Below, piece after piece: positions 15,032 to 22,207 of a stretch of DNA of 64,000 bases. The position numbers and the translations under genes were made by a program. The notes beneath the pieces are model-generated. The model worked only from the letters and a program-made list of their open reading frames with translations, did not search any database and had not been told where the DNA came from. Each line of letters starts with the position of its first letter. Positions within the stretch are counted from its first letter, which is position 1. Source of the stretch: F23-B02 sp963613665. Lineage in GTDB: Bacteria; Bacillota; Clostridia; Oscillospirales; Oscillospiraceae. Where the stretch lies: NCBI GenBank assembly GCA_963613665.1, contig CAVEAL010000006.1, forward strand, positions 47,309 through 111,308, read 5' to 3'.

Positions 15032-17761
15032 TTACTTTGCGAATTTTTCCTTGAGATCCTTTATCTTGATCTTCACGCCGCGCTTTGCCGCGTATACGGC
15101 CAGAGGCAGATACTTGTCGTCGGTATTGACCATCTTGCTCGCCTCGGGGTGATCGCGGTGCAGGTGAATAGCGTCAAACTCGCAGCGGGTGGTGCACAGA
15201 CCGCAGCCGATGCACTTATTCTGATCGACGACCGACACACCGCAGCCCAGGCAGCGGCTCGCTTCGGCCCTGACCTCGTTCTCGGTGAATGTTATACGGT
15301 CGTTCTTCATGGTCTTGGCCTTGCGCGGATCGTGCTTCACTTCCTGACGGACGGGTGCGTCGAAGCAGTTGATGTCGATGACGACATTGTCCTTATCAAG
15401 CTCGTAGAAATCGCGCGGATTACGGGCGAGAGTAAGACTCTGTCCCTCATGGACATAGCGGTGCAGGCTGATCGCGCCCTCACGACCTGCCGCGATAGCA
15501 TCGATGGCAAACTTGGGTCCCGTGTAGCAGTCGCCGCCGACAAAGATATCGCTCTGAGCCGTCTGGAGAGTTACGGGGTCTGCCACTGCCTTGCCCTTTG
15601 CCGCCGTCTTGAGCTCGCCGACGTCAAGCGTGCCCCAGTCTATGGTCTGGCCGATAGCGGCGATGACGGTGTTGACCTTGAGTGTCTTGAACTTGCCGGT
15701 CCCAACGGGCTTTCTATTACCCTTTTCGTCGGGCTCGCCGAGCTCCATGATCTCGACCTTCAGGCCGTTCACCTTTCCGGCTGCTGTGCCGGTGATCTCG
15801 ACCGGCGCGTTGAGATAGCAGAACTTAACGCCCTCTGCCATTGCCTCCGCGACCTCTTCCTTGTCTGCGGGCATCTCGTTTTCGGAGCGGCGGTAGACTA
15901 TGTATGCCTCCTCCGCGCCGAGGCGGACCGCCGTGCGCACGACGTCCATTGCGACGTTGCCGCCGCCGACAACGGCGACCTTCTTGCCGAGCTCGACCTT
16001 GTTGCCGAGGTTTACCTCGCGCAGGAAATCAACGCCGCCGTACACGCCCTTGAGTTCCTCGCCGGGGATGCCGAGCTTTGCCATCTTCTGTGCGCCGATG
16101 GCGACAAAGAAGCCCTTATATCCCTTCTCGCGCAGCTCGGCAATTGTGATATCCTTACCGACCTCAACGCCGCACTTGAACTTCACGCCCATCTTTTTGA
16201 GAACGTCTATTTCGGCGTTTATGACCTTGCGCTCGAGGCGGAAGGACGGGATACCGAGGGTCAGCATACCGCCGGGTATCGGATTGCGGTCGAAAACGGT
16301 GACGTTTGCATAGCCCATTTCCGCAAGATAGTAGGCACAGCTCATACCGGCCGGGCCTGCGCCGATTATGGCGATCTTCTCGACATAGTCGGTATCGGGA
16401 GTCTTATGACGGCGCTTTTCGGGTATGTAGCGGGACTTTTCGCTCAGCTCCTTCTCGGCGATGAACTTCTTTATCTCATCGATCGCTACGGCGCGGTCGA
16501 GCTGGCCGCGGGTGCAGGCATCCTCGCAGCGGCGGTTGCAGATGCTGCCGCAGACTGCCGGGAACGGGTTATCCTGCTTTATGAGCTTGAGAGCGTCAAG
16601 ATATCTGCCCTGAGCGGCCATCTTGATATAGCCCTGAACGGCGATGTGCGCGGGGCAGGCAGCCTTACAGGGAGCTGTGCCGCTCTCGTGGCAGTTTTTC
16701 TGGTTGTTGTTCTTGTAATCGGGATCCCACATGTGCTCGCCCCAGTGGTTATCGTCGGGCAGAGGCTGCTTGGGATATACGACGGGACCGTCCTTTGTGC
16801 ACAGCTTCTGGCCGAGCTTTGCGGCGCCCGCGGGGCAGACCTCGACGCACTTGCCGCAGGCCACGCACTTTTCCTTATCTACGTGCGCACGGTATGCCGA
16901 GGCGGACATGTTGGGGGTGTTGAAAAGCTGAGAGGTGCGCAGAGCGAAGCAGGAGCCGAGCGCGCAGTTGCAGATGGCGAATATCTTGTCCTCGCCGTCG
17001 ATATTGGTTATCTGATGGACATAGCCGTTTTCCTCGGAGCGCTGCAGGATGCGCATTGCCTCTTCATAGGTGATGGAACGGCCCTTACCTGTCTCTATAC
17101 AGTATCTTGCGAAGGTGCCGACGGCTATGCACAGCTCCTCCTGCATCTCGCCGCAGCCCTCGCCCATGATGCGCATCGCATTACGACAGGAGCAGTAGCC
17201 GACACCGAGCTGACCCTCGTACTTCTTGAGCCAGTGGGAGATATGTTCGACGCTGACCGATTCGTTGGTCGCAGGTATCGCCTTCTCTACGGGGATAACG
17301 TGCATGCCGATACCGTTGCCTCCGGGAGGTACCAGCGGGGTGATCTTCGTCAGCGGCAGGAATGCCATGCGCTCGAAGAATTTTGCTATCTGCGGATACT
17401 TCTCGACCTGCTCGAGGTTCATGTTCATAAGCTCGGCAGAGCCGGGAACGAAGATCGGCAGAACATACTGGCGGCTGCCGTCGGGAGTATCGTAGTTATA
17501 CTCCAGAAGTCCCTTGTCGGACATGATGTCCATGTTTTCACGGAGATATTCGACGGGCTTGCCCATCTTTGCCGCGAGCTTTTCGGGCGTTGTGGGCTTG
17601 CGCACATCCATTGCCAGCGCAATGTCGGCCTCCTCGTCGGTTATGACGCATTCAAGGCCGTAGTATTCGGGGTCTGTCTCGGTGATCTTCTCAAGTCCGA
17701 GCTTCTGCGGTACGCGGTCGGTTATCTTCTTTCCGAGCGCCACTATCTTTTCTCTTGCCAT
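15032..17761 (-). CDS. Multi-domain Fe-S/FAD oxidoreductase with GltD-like core
   Basis: A 909-residue soluble redox protein. Residues 1-285: a domain with cysteine motifs YCSCR..GEGC (189-203) and CNCALGSC (264-271), resembling a (4Fe-4S)-binding domain seen in anaerobes. Residues about 290-320: ferredoxin half-site CVACGKCVEVCP. Residues 357-420: GltD-type Fe-S entry (C-x7-C-x3-CP, CGSICNRRCEDAC). Residues 460-780: glutamate-synthase-small-subunit-like FAD/NAD(P) core with GAGPAG (467-472), VVGGGNVAMD (597-606) and GGD (742-744). Residues 837-860: C-terminal ferredoxin motif CIGCGLCTTRC. There is no glutamate synthase large subunit, so it probably moves electrons between NAD(P)H and a ferredoxin-like partner. 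hypA follows at 21 bases. Confidence 0.8.
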   Translation of the reverse strand: MAREKIVALGKKITDRVPQKLGLEKITETDPEYYGLECVITDEEADIALAMDVRKPTTPEKLAAKMGKPVEYLRENMDIMSDKGLLEYNYDTPDGSRQYVLPIFVPGSAELMNMNLEQVEKYPQIAKFFERMAFLPLTKITPLVPPGGNGIGMHVIPVEKAIPATNESVSVEHISHWLKKYEGQLGVGYCSCRNAMRIMGEGCGEMQEELCIAVGTFARYCIETGKGRSITYEEAMRILQRSEENGYVHQITNIDGEDKIFAICNCALGSCFALRTSQLFNTPNMSASAYRAHVDKEKCVACGKCVEVCPAGAAKLGQKLCTKDGPVVYPKQPLPDDNHWGEHMWDPDYKNNNQKNCHESGTAPCKAACPAHIAVQGYIKMAAQGRYLDALKLIKQDNPFPAVCGSICNRRCEDACTRGQLDRAVAIDEIKKFIAEKELSEKSRYIPEKRRHKTPDTDYVEKIAIIGAGPAGMSCAYYLAEMGYANVTVFDRNPIPGGMLTLGIPSFRLERKVINAEIDVLKKMGVKFKCGVEVGKDITIAELREKGYKGFFVAIGAQKMAKLGIPGEELKGVYGGVDFLREVNLGNKVELGKKVAVVGGGNVAMDVVRTAVRLGAEEAYIVYRRSENEMPADKEEVAEAMAEGVKFCYLNAPVEITGTAAGKVNGLKVEIMELGEPDEKGNRKPVGTGKFKTLKVNTVIAAIGQTIDWGTLDVGELKTAAKGKAVADPVTLQTAQSDIFVGGDCYTGPKFAIDAIAAGREGAISLHRYVHEGQSLTLARNPRDFYELDKDNVVIDINCFDAPVRQEVKHDPRKAKTMKNDRITFTENEVRAEASRCLGCGVSVVDQNKCIGCGLCTTRCEFDAIHLHRDHPEASKMVNTDDKYLPLAVYAAKRGVKIKIKDLKEKFAK

Positions 17762-17834
17762 GTTTACTCCTTCCTTATTTCCCTGTCCATATTCCTTTAA
17801 TATTTATTCTCATCTTCTTAGTCAGGTCTTTAAC

Positions 17835-17864
17835 ATTATATCACACGGGTATGTATTAACACAA
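17835..17864 (-). promoter_or_regulatory. Sigma-A-like promoter for the FAD oxidoreductase-hypA operon
   Basis: On the minus strand TTGTGT, 18-base spacer, TATAAT, about 70 bases before the GGAAGGAG site of the gene at 17761. Confidence 0.6.
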
Positions 17865-17892
17865 CATTAAATTGACAGATAATTTGCAATCA

Positions 17893-18636
17893 TCAGAGAT
17901 AGAACTTATCCTCCTTACGCTCGGAGCAGAGCTTCTTGAGCGTAAGATAAGCGGTCAGGCGCATGGGAGCCGGGACCTTGCGCGACTCGGTCGAGCACAT
18001 GGCGACACATCTCATGCAGCTTATGCACTTGAGAGGATTTGTGGTCATATGCTTGCCCTTTATGGCGTTTGCCGGACAGTATTTTTCGCAGATGCCGCAG
18101 CCGATGCATTCCTTTGACGCGACAGGATACAGCGGGAGCGGAGCGCTCTTTTTCTTCGCATAGCCGGGATCGCCGGGCATTTGGACGGGGCTGAAGCTGT
18201 CCTTTGCCTTGAGCTTCTCGACAAACTCATGGATCTTTGCCCTGTCGGCAGCGTCGGGTCTGCCCGCGCTGAAGCGCGGGTCGATCGAGTGCGGAGCCAC
18301 GATCTCACAGCCGGCAACGGTAACAAAGCCGCACTTTGCGGCAAGGTCGCTCATCTCAAGCAGAGCGTCGTCCACCGCTCGGTTGCCGAAAACCGCAACC
18401 GGAACGCAGGGCGTATTGTCGCCGCTTATGATCTTCATGCGCTCGTACATGGGCTTTGGTATCCTGCCGCCGTAGACGGGGACGAAGAAGAATGTGAGCG
18501 TATCGCGGTCGATGGCCGTGTTCATGCTCGGAGTGGTCAGCTCCTGCATGGGAGCGTCGCCGAGCTCCTTGCTGAAAATGTCTGCAACGGCTTTTGTTCC
18601 GCCGCAGGGGCTGAAATAGAATATCGCGTATTTCAT
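17893..18636 (-). CDS. EFR1-family flavodoxin/ferredoxin protein
   Basis: A 247-residue protein with a flavodoxin-like N-terminal domain (start YAIFYFSPCGGTKAVADIF, a phosphate-loop-like turn; VPVYGGRIP) and a C-terminal 2x[4Fe-4S]-type domain. The first ferredoxin motif CIGCGICEKYCP is canonical; the second, CISCMRCVAMC, lacks the usual CP ending. This is the EFR1 architecture common in Clostridia, presumed to be an electron carrier. It is the last gene after the propeller gene (36 bases upstream) and precedes the big Fe-S flavoprotein, separated from it by a promoter; a shared redox role is possible but not shown. Confidence 0.85.
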   Translation of the reverse strand: MKYAIFYFSPCGGTKAVADIFSKELGDAPMQELTTPSMNTAIDRDTLTFFFVPVYGGRIPKPMYERMKIISGDNTPCVPVAVFGNRAVDDALLEMSDLAAKCGFVTVAGCEIVAPHSIDPRFSAGRPDAADRAKIHEFVEKLKAKDSFSPVQMPGDPGYAKKKSAPLPLYPVASKECIGCGICEKYCPANAIKGKHMTTNPLKCISCMRCVAMCSTESRKVPAPMRLTAYLTLKKLCSERKEDKFYL

Positions 18637-18672
18637 TGTTTTTCCCTTCCCTTTTTCCTCATATGTGAATTG

Positions 18673-20397
18673 TTAACCCACCTGTATGCCGTATGTGCGC
18701 ATGGCGCGAGTTCCGATGACGACGTAATTATCGTACATCGCCGGTGAAGCCTCGATATTGCCGCCGAGGTTTATGTAATCGAGCTGCTCACCTGTTTTTC
18801 CGTCTATCAGGAACATGTAGAAGCCGGAGTTGCAGTAGATAAGATAGCCGTTGCCGTCGGAGTCGTAGAAATCGACGGGCGAACTCCAGCTGTACATCGA
18901 CGTTTCCTTCTCCCAGACCTTTTCGCCGGTATCCTTCTTGAGTGCCACGAGCGTTCCCGAGCTTGCGCCCGGAGTGCGCGCAACGGGGACGAAGATCATG
19001 TCGGAGAGCTTGTTCTTGCCGACGGCGATCGTGCCCTGAACACCGCCGGAGAGATCCTGCACCGTATAGCAGGTGTAGTCGGTGCGCCATACGATCTCGC
19101 CGGTCTCGGCGTCGATCTTGAAAATGGGTATCGCCGCCGTTGAGTATGAGCGCCATCCGTAATGGAACGATGTGCTTATATAAATGTACGGATGCCCGTC
19201 CTCGACATCGACGACCGGCGAGCAGTTTGTATCGTCGAGGATATCCTGCACCCACACGAGCTTGAGTGTGTTCAGGTCAAGGCACATGAGATTGCCGCCG
19301 TTATCGGCAAGGAACGCGTAATTGTTGATTATAGCGGCCGAGGACTCTACACCGAGCCAGTACTGGCTGCCGCTGCGCGTGCCGTTGTACTTCCACTTGA
19401 CTATGTTGTCCGGATTGACCGACAGCTCGCCCGTCTGTTCGTTGTACTTCGTGTTCAGATGAATGATATAGAGTATTCCGTTTTCGCCCGGGTATATGAG
19501 CTGATCGGTATCGGCACTCACGAGGGGCGAGGAGTCGAACATATGCCAGCCGCGGTTTGCAAAGGTCTCGTTATGGCCGAACTCGAACATGACGCTGTTG
19601 TCGATGAGGTTGACTACCTTGACGCGGGATTTGCCGTTTATGCTGTCAACGCCGGAGCCGACATAGAGTATGGGATAGCCGCGCGGGTCGAGCGCACCGG
19701 CGCCCTTATAGTTAAAGCCGAGGTTCAGAGGCTCGCGCGTGTATTCGCCCGTTGTAAGCTCATAGAAGTAAACATGACCGTCGAGCGTCGCGTAGATGAC
19801 CTCGACAAGGTCCTCCTTCTCACGCGCCCAGTCGTACATTGCGCTCATGTTCTTCCGTGTGGCTTCGGGCCACTTGACGATAAGCGGCTGACCCGTCCAG
19901 CCGCTGCCGGACCAGTAGGTGCCGTCGGTATCGCTCAGGCCGCTCGTCGACTGTGTCCAGAGCTTGGTGAGCTTTTTATTCGTAACATCGGCCGTACCGT
20001 AGGCTGCACCCGTGCGGTAGTTGTCGCCGCGGAAGGTTATGACGCCCTCGAGCTCGGTATATTTCTCCGGCAGGTCGAAGTTTATCTCGTAATCGCTTTC
20101 GTAGTCCTCGACTATCTCGCCGTCTACCATGATGGCCGTGCTGGAAATGAGCCTCTCGGGCTCGGTCCCGTCAACCGAGTGCGGTTTGAAATCCGCAAGT
20201 CCCACCGGTGTAGGCGTGGGCTCGGGAGTCGGAGTGGGCGTTGGAGCCGCTGTGGCTGAAGGCTCTTCCGCGGTCTCGCCGAGCGATCTGTTTGCCGCAA
20301 CGCCGCGCATCACGACAAACACCAGCACCGCCAGAAGCAGTACGAATATGACCGCTCCGGCGACAGTTCTGACTGTGAGCTTTTTGTTCTTATCCAT
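18673..20397 (-). CDS. Membrane-anchored PQQ-like beta-propeller protein
   Basis: About 574 residues: a short cytoplasmic Lys-rich start, one membrane helix (about 12-32), a Thr/Pro repeat linker (TPTPTPEPTPTP) and a large outside domain with PQQ/BamB-like propeller blades. Repeated blade signatures are seen, such as GYPILYVGSG, AFLADNGGNLMCLDLNTLK, KIDAETGEIVWRTDY and VALKKDTGEKVWEKE. No enzyme residues are evident; such proteins usually bind partners or polysaccharide at the surface. A GTG at 20409 is an alternative start; the ATG at 20397 has a GGTGG site at good spacing. It follows the rhomboid-like gene by about 20 bases. Confidence 0.8.
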   Translation of the reverse strand: MDKNKKLTVRTVAGAVIFVLLLAVLVFVVMRGVAANRSLGETAEEPSATAAPTPTPTPEPTPTPVGLADFKPHSVDGTEPERLISSTAIMVDGEIVEDYESDYEINFDLPEKYTELEGVITFRGDNYRTGAAYGTADVTNKKLTKLWTQSTSGLSDTDGTYWSGSGWTGQPLIVKWPEATRKNMSAMYDWAREKEDLVEVIYATLDGHVYFYELTTGEYTREPLNLGFNYKGAGALDPRGYPILYVGSGVDSINGKSRVKVVNLIDNSVMFEFGHNETFANRGWHMFDSSPLVSADTDQLIYPGENGILYIIHLNTKYNEQTGELSVNPDNIVKWKYNGTRSGSQYWLGVESSAAIINNYAFLADNGGNLMCLDLNTLKLVWVQDILDDTNCSPVVDVEDGHPYIYISTSFHYGWRSYSTAAIPIFKIDAETGEIVWRTDYTCYTVQDLSGGVQGTIAVGKNKLSDMIFVPVARTPGASSGTLVALKKDTGEKVWEKETSMYSWSSPVDFYDSDGNGYLIYCNSGFYMFLIDGKTGEQLDYINLGGNIEASPAMYDNYVVIGTRAMRTYGIQVG

Positions 20398-20418
20398 ATC
20401 CTTATCCACCCTGTAATT

Positions 20419-21264
20419 TTATTCGGTAAAATGAACGTGGTTGTTTATGTGATCCTGGCAGAAGCAGTGATAGCCCGAACATTTGGAGCAATAACGGAAC
20501 TCAAGGTTCGGAAAGTCCCTGTCGGTCCTGCCGCATACGCAGCACTTGTAGTTATAATCCTTCTGCCGCTGCTCGTATTTCATTTTCTGCTTTTCGCGGT
20601 TGAAGTTCACCGTTGTCTGCCGATAATGCGTTCTTCCCGAGGACAGGGACGATATAAGGTCCGAGCCGAAGAAAATGAGGTAGTTGAGCATTGCTATAAG
20701 CGGCAGGAGATTGAACGGGAACTGCGTTGCCAGCATCTCAAAGACGAAAAACGCCGCATTTACATAGGCAAGCCATTTTATCTTCACGGGGATTATGAAC
20801 ATGAAAAGCACCTGTGTGTTCGGGAAAAGCGTTGCAAAGGAGAAAAACATTGACAGGTAGATGTAATACGTTCCTATCGCGGCCGACTGTCCGGTGAGGA
20901 GATAGATCACCATACCGTAGATAATGGTCAGGATAACGCCGGAAAAGATGAATATGTTGAATCTCGCCGTGCCCCACTCTCGTTCAAGCGTGTTTCCGAT
21001 CCAGTAGTAAAAATAGAAAAACAGCAGCGCCCACATGCTCAGATCCTGCGGTATGAACATGAACGTTATAAGCCGCCAGACCTGTCCCTTCAGGATAAGC
21101 TCCGGCGAAAAAGCGAAGTATGTCAGAAGCGTGCGGCTGCTGTCCATAATGCTCAGAAGCCAGACCGCAAGGCTTATAACAACGATATACAGCATGAGGT
21201 TCGGAATACCGAAGCGCGGGTGCCTGTAGCAGAACATGTCGATCTTTTTGTTGAGTTTTTTCAT
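20419..21264 (-). CDS. Rhomboid-fold membrane protein lacking catalytic serine, with C-terminal zinc finger
   Basis: A 281-residue protein with about six membrane helices in rhomboid order. Helix 1/loop 1 shows the rhomboid marks GQVWRLITFMFIPQDL and GNTLEREWGTARFN. The expected GxSG active-site motif is replaced by GQSAAIGTYYIYL without a clear GxSGA, and no catalytic His was found in the last helix, so it is probably an inactive rhomboid or a substrate-binding relative. A basic linker leads to a cysteine-rich C-terminus (CCVCGRTD..YCSKCSGYHCFCQDH) that should bind zinc. The ATG at 21264 has GAAAGGA before it. First gene of a rhomboid-propeller-EFR1 run. Confidence 0.7.
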   Translation of the reverse strand: MKKLNKKIDMFCYRHPRFGIPNLMLYIVVISLAVWLLSIMDSSRTLLTYFAFSPELILKGQVWRLITFMFIPQDLSMWALLFFYFYYWIGNTLEREWGTARFNIFIFSGVILTIIYGMVIYLLTGQSAAIGTYYIYLSMFFSFATLFPNTQVLFMFIIPVKIKWLAYVNAAFFVFEMLATQFPFNLLPLIAMLNYLIFFGSDLISSLSSGRTHYRQTTVNFNREKQKMKYEQRQKDYNYKCCVCGRTDRDFPNLEFRYCSKCSGYHCFCQDHINNHVHFTE

Positions 21265-21433
21265 TTTGCTTTCCTTTCGCAGGGTATAGATACACATAAT
21301 AATCTATAGTGCATCTTACAACCAAATTGTCATAATGTCCACAAAAATATTGTCGCGGCAAAAACTTTTCCTTTAAACTTTTACAAGGATATGTTAGAAT
21401 GTATTTTGTATTATTATGAGCACAGGTGAAAAC

Positions 21434-22204
21434 ATGCAGAACAAAGAAAACGGTTTTGAGATAAAAAACGATATAATCGAGGGCAGAAATGCCGTTATTG
21501 AGGCGCTGCGCGTAGGCCGCAGCATAGATAAAATATTCATCGCCAAGGGCGAAACGGACAAGACTCTCGGACATATTGCCTCCAAGGCGCGTGAGGCGGG
21601 TATAGTGGTCGTGGACGCAGACCGCCGCAAGCTCGACAACATGTCGGTCACGAAGGCGCATCAGGGCGTTGTGGCTCTTGTCGGCGTCAACGAATACTGC
21701 GAGGTATCCGACATTCTGGCGCTTGCCGACGAGCGCGGCGAGCAGCCCTTTATCATAGTCTGCGACGAGGTCAGCGATCCGCGCAACCTCGGTGCGATAA
21801 TCCGCAGCGCCGAATGTGCCGGTGCACACGGCGTCATTATTCCAAAGCGCCGCAGCGCGGGGCTTACCGCCATTGTCGGCAAGGCCTCTGCCGGAGCTGC
21901 CGAGCACATGAAGATAGCCCGCGTTCCGAACATTCCGTCCGTTCTCAAGGAGCTCAAGGAAAAGGGCGTTTGGGTCTACGGCGCGGCAGCCGGCGGCAGC
22001 AGCGGGCTCTGGAGCACGGATTTCACGGGCTCGTGTGCAATCGTTATCGGTTCCGAGGGCGACGGCATGGGCAGGCTCGTGCGTGAAAGCTGCGACTTCA
22101 TCGTGAGCATCCCCATGGCAGGAAAGATAAACTCACTCAACGCCTCCGCCGCGGCTTCAGTTATCATGTACGAAGTGCTGCGTCAGCGCAGTGACCGAGG
22201 GTAA
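21434..22204 (+). CDS. rlmB: 23S rRNA (guanosine-2'-O)-methyltransferase RlmB-like (SpoU/TrmH family)
   Basis: A SAM-dependent 2'-O-ribose methyltransferase with the SPOUT knot. The N-terminal RNA-binding domain (IIEGRNAVIEALRVGRSIDK, KLDNMSVTKAHQGVVALV) and catalytic domain motifs are all present: ICDEVSDPRNLGAIIRSAE-type motif 1, IVIGSEGDGMGRLV motif 2 and IPMAGKINSLNASAAASV motif 3. 256 residues from the ATG at 21434, which has AGGTGA just before it; an ATG at 21416 has no site. TTTAAA-17-TAGAAT at 21372-21400 may be the promoter. The degenerate P-type ATPase starts 3 bases after the stop. Confidence 0.92.
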   Translation: MQNKENGFEIKNDIIEGRNAVIEALRVGRSIDKIFIAKGETDKTLGHIASKAREAGIVVVDADRRKLDNMSVTKAHQGVVALVGVNEYCEVSDILALADERGEQPFIIVCDEVSDPRNLGAIIRSAECAGAHGVIIPKRRSAGLTAIVGKASAGAAEHMKIARVPNIPSVLKELKEKGVWVYGAAAGGSSGLWSTDFTGSCAIVIGSEGDGMGRLVRESCDFIVSIPMAGKINSLNASAAASVIMYEVLRQRSDRG

Positions 22205-22207
22205 GCT

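Noticed and set aside
14645..17800. A 1051-codon open frame on the plus strand
   Set aside because: It lies exactly opposite the Fe-S flavoprotein and hypA, has no domain sense and arises from codon bias on the other strand.
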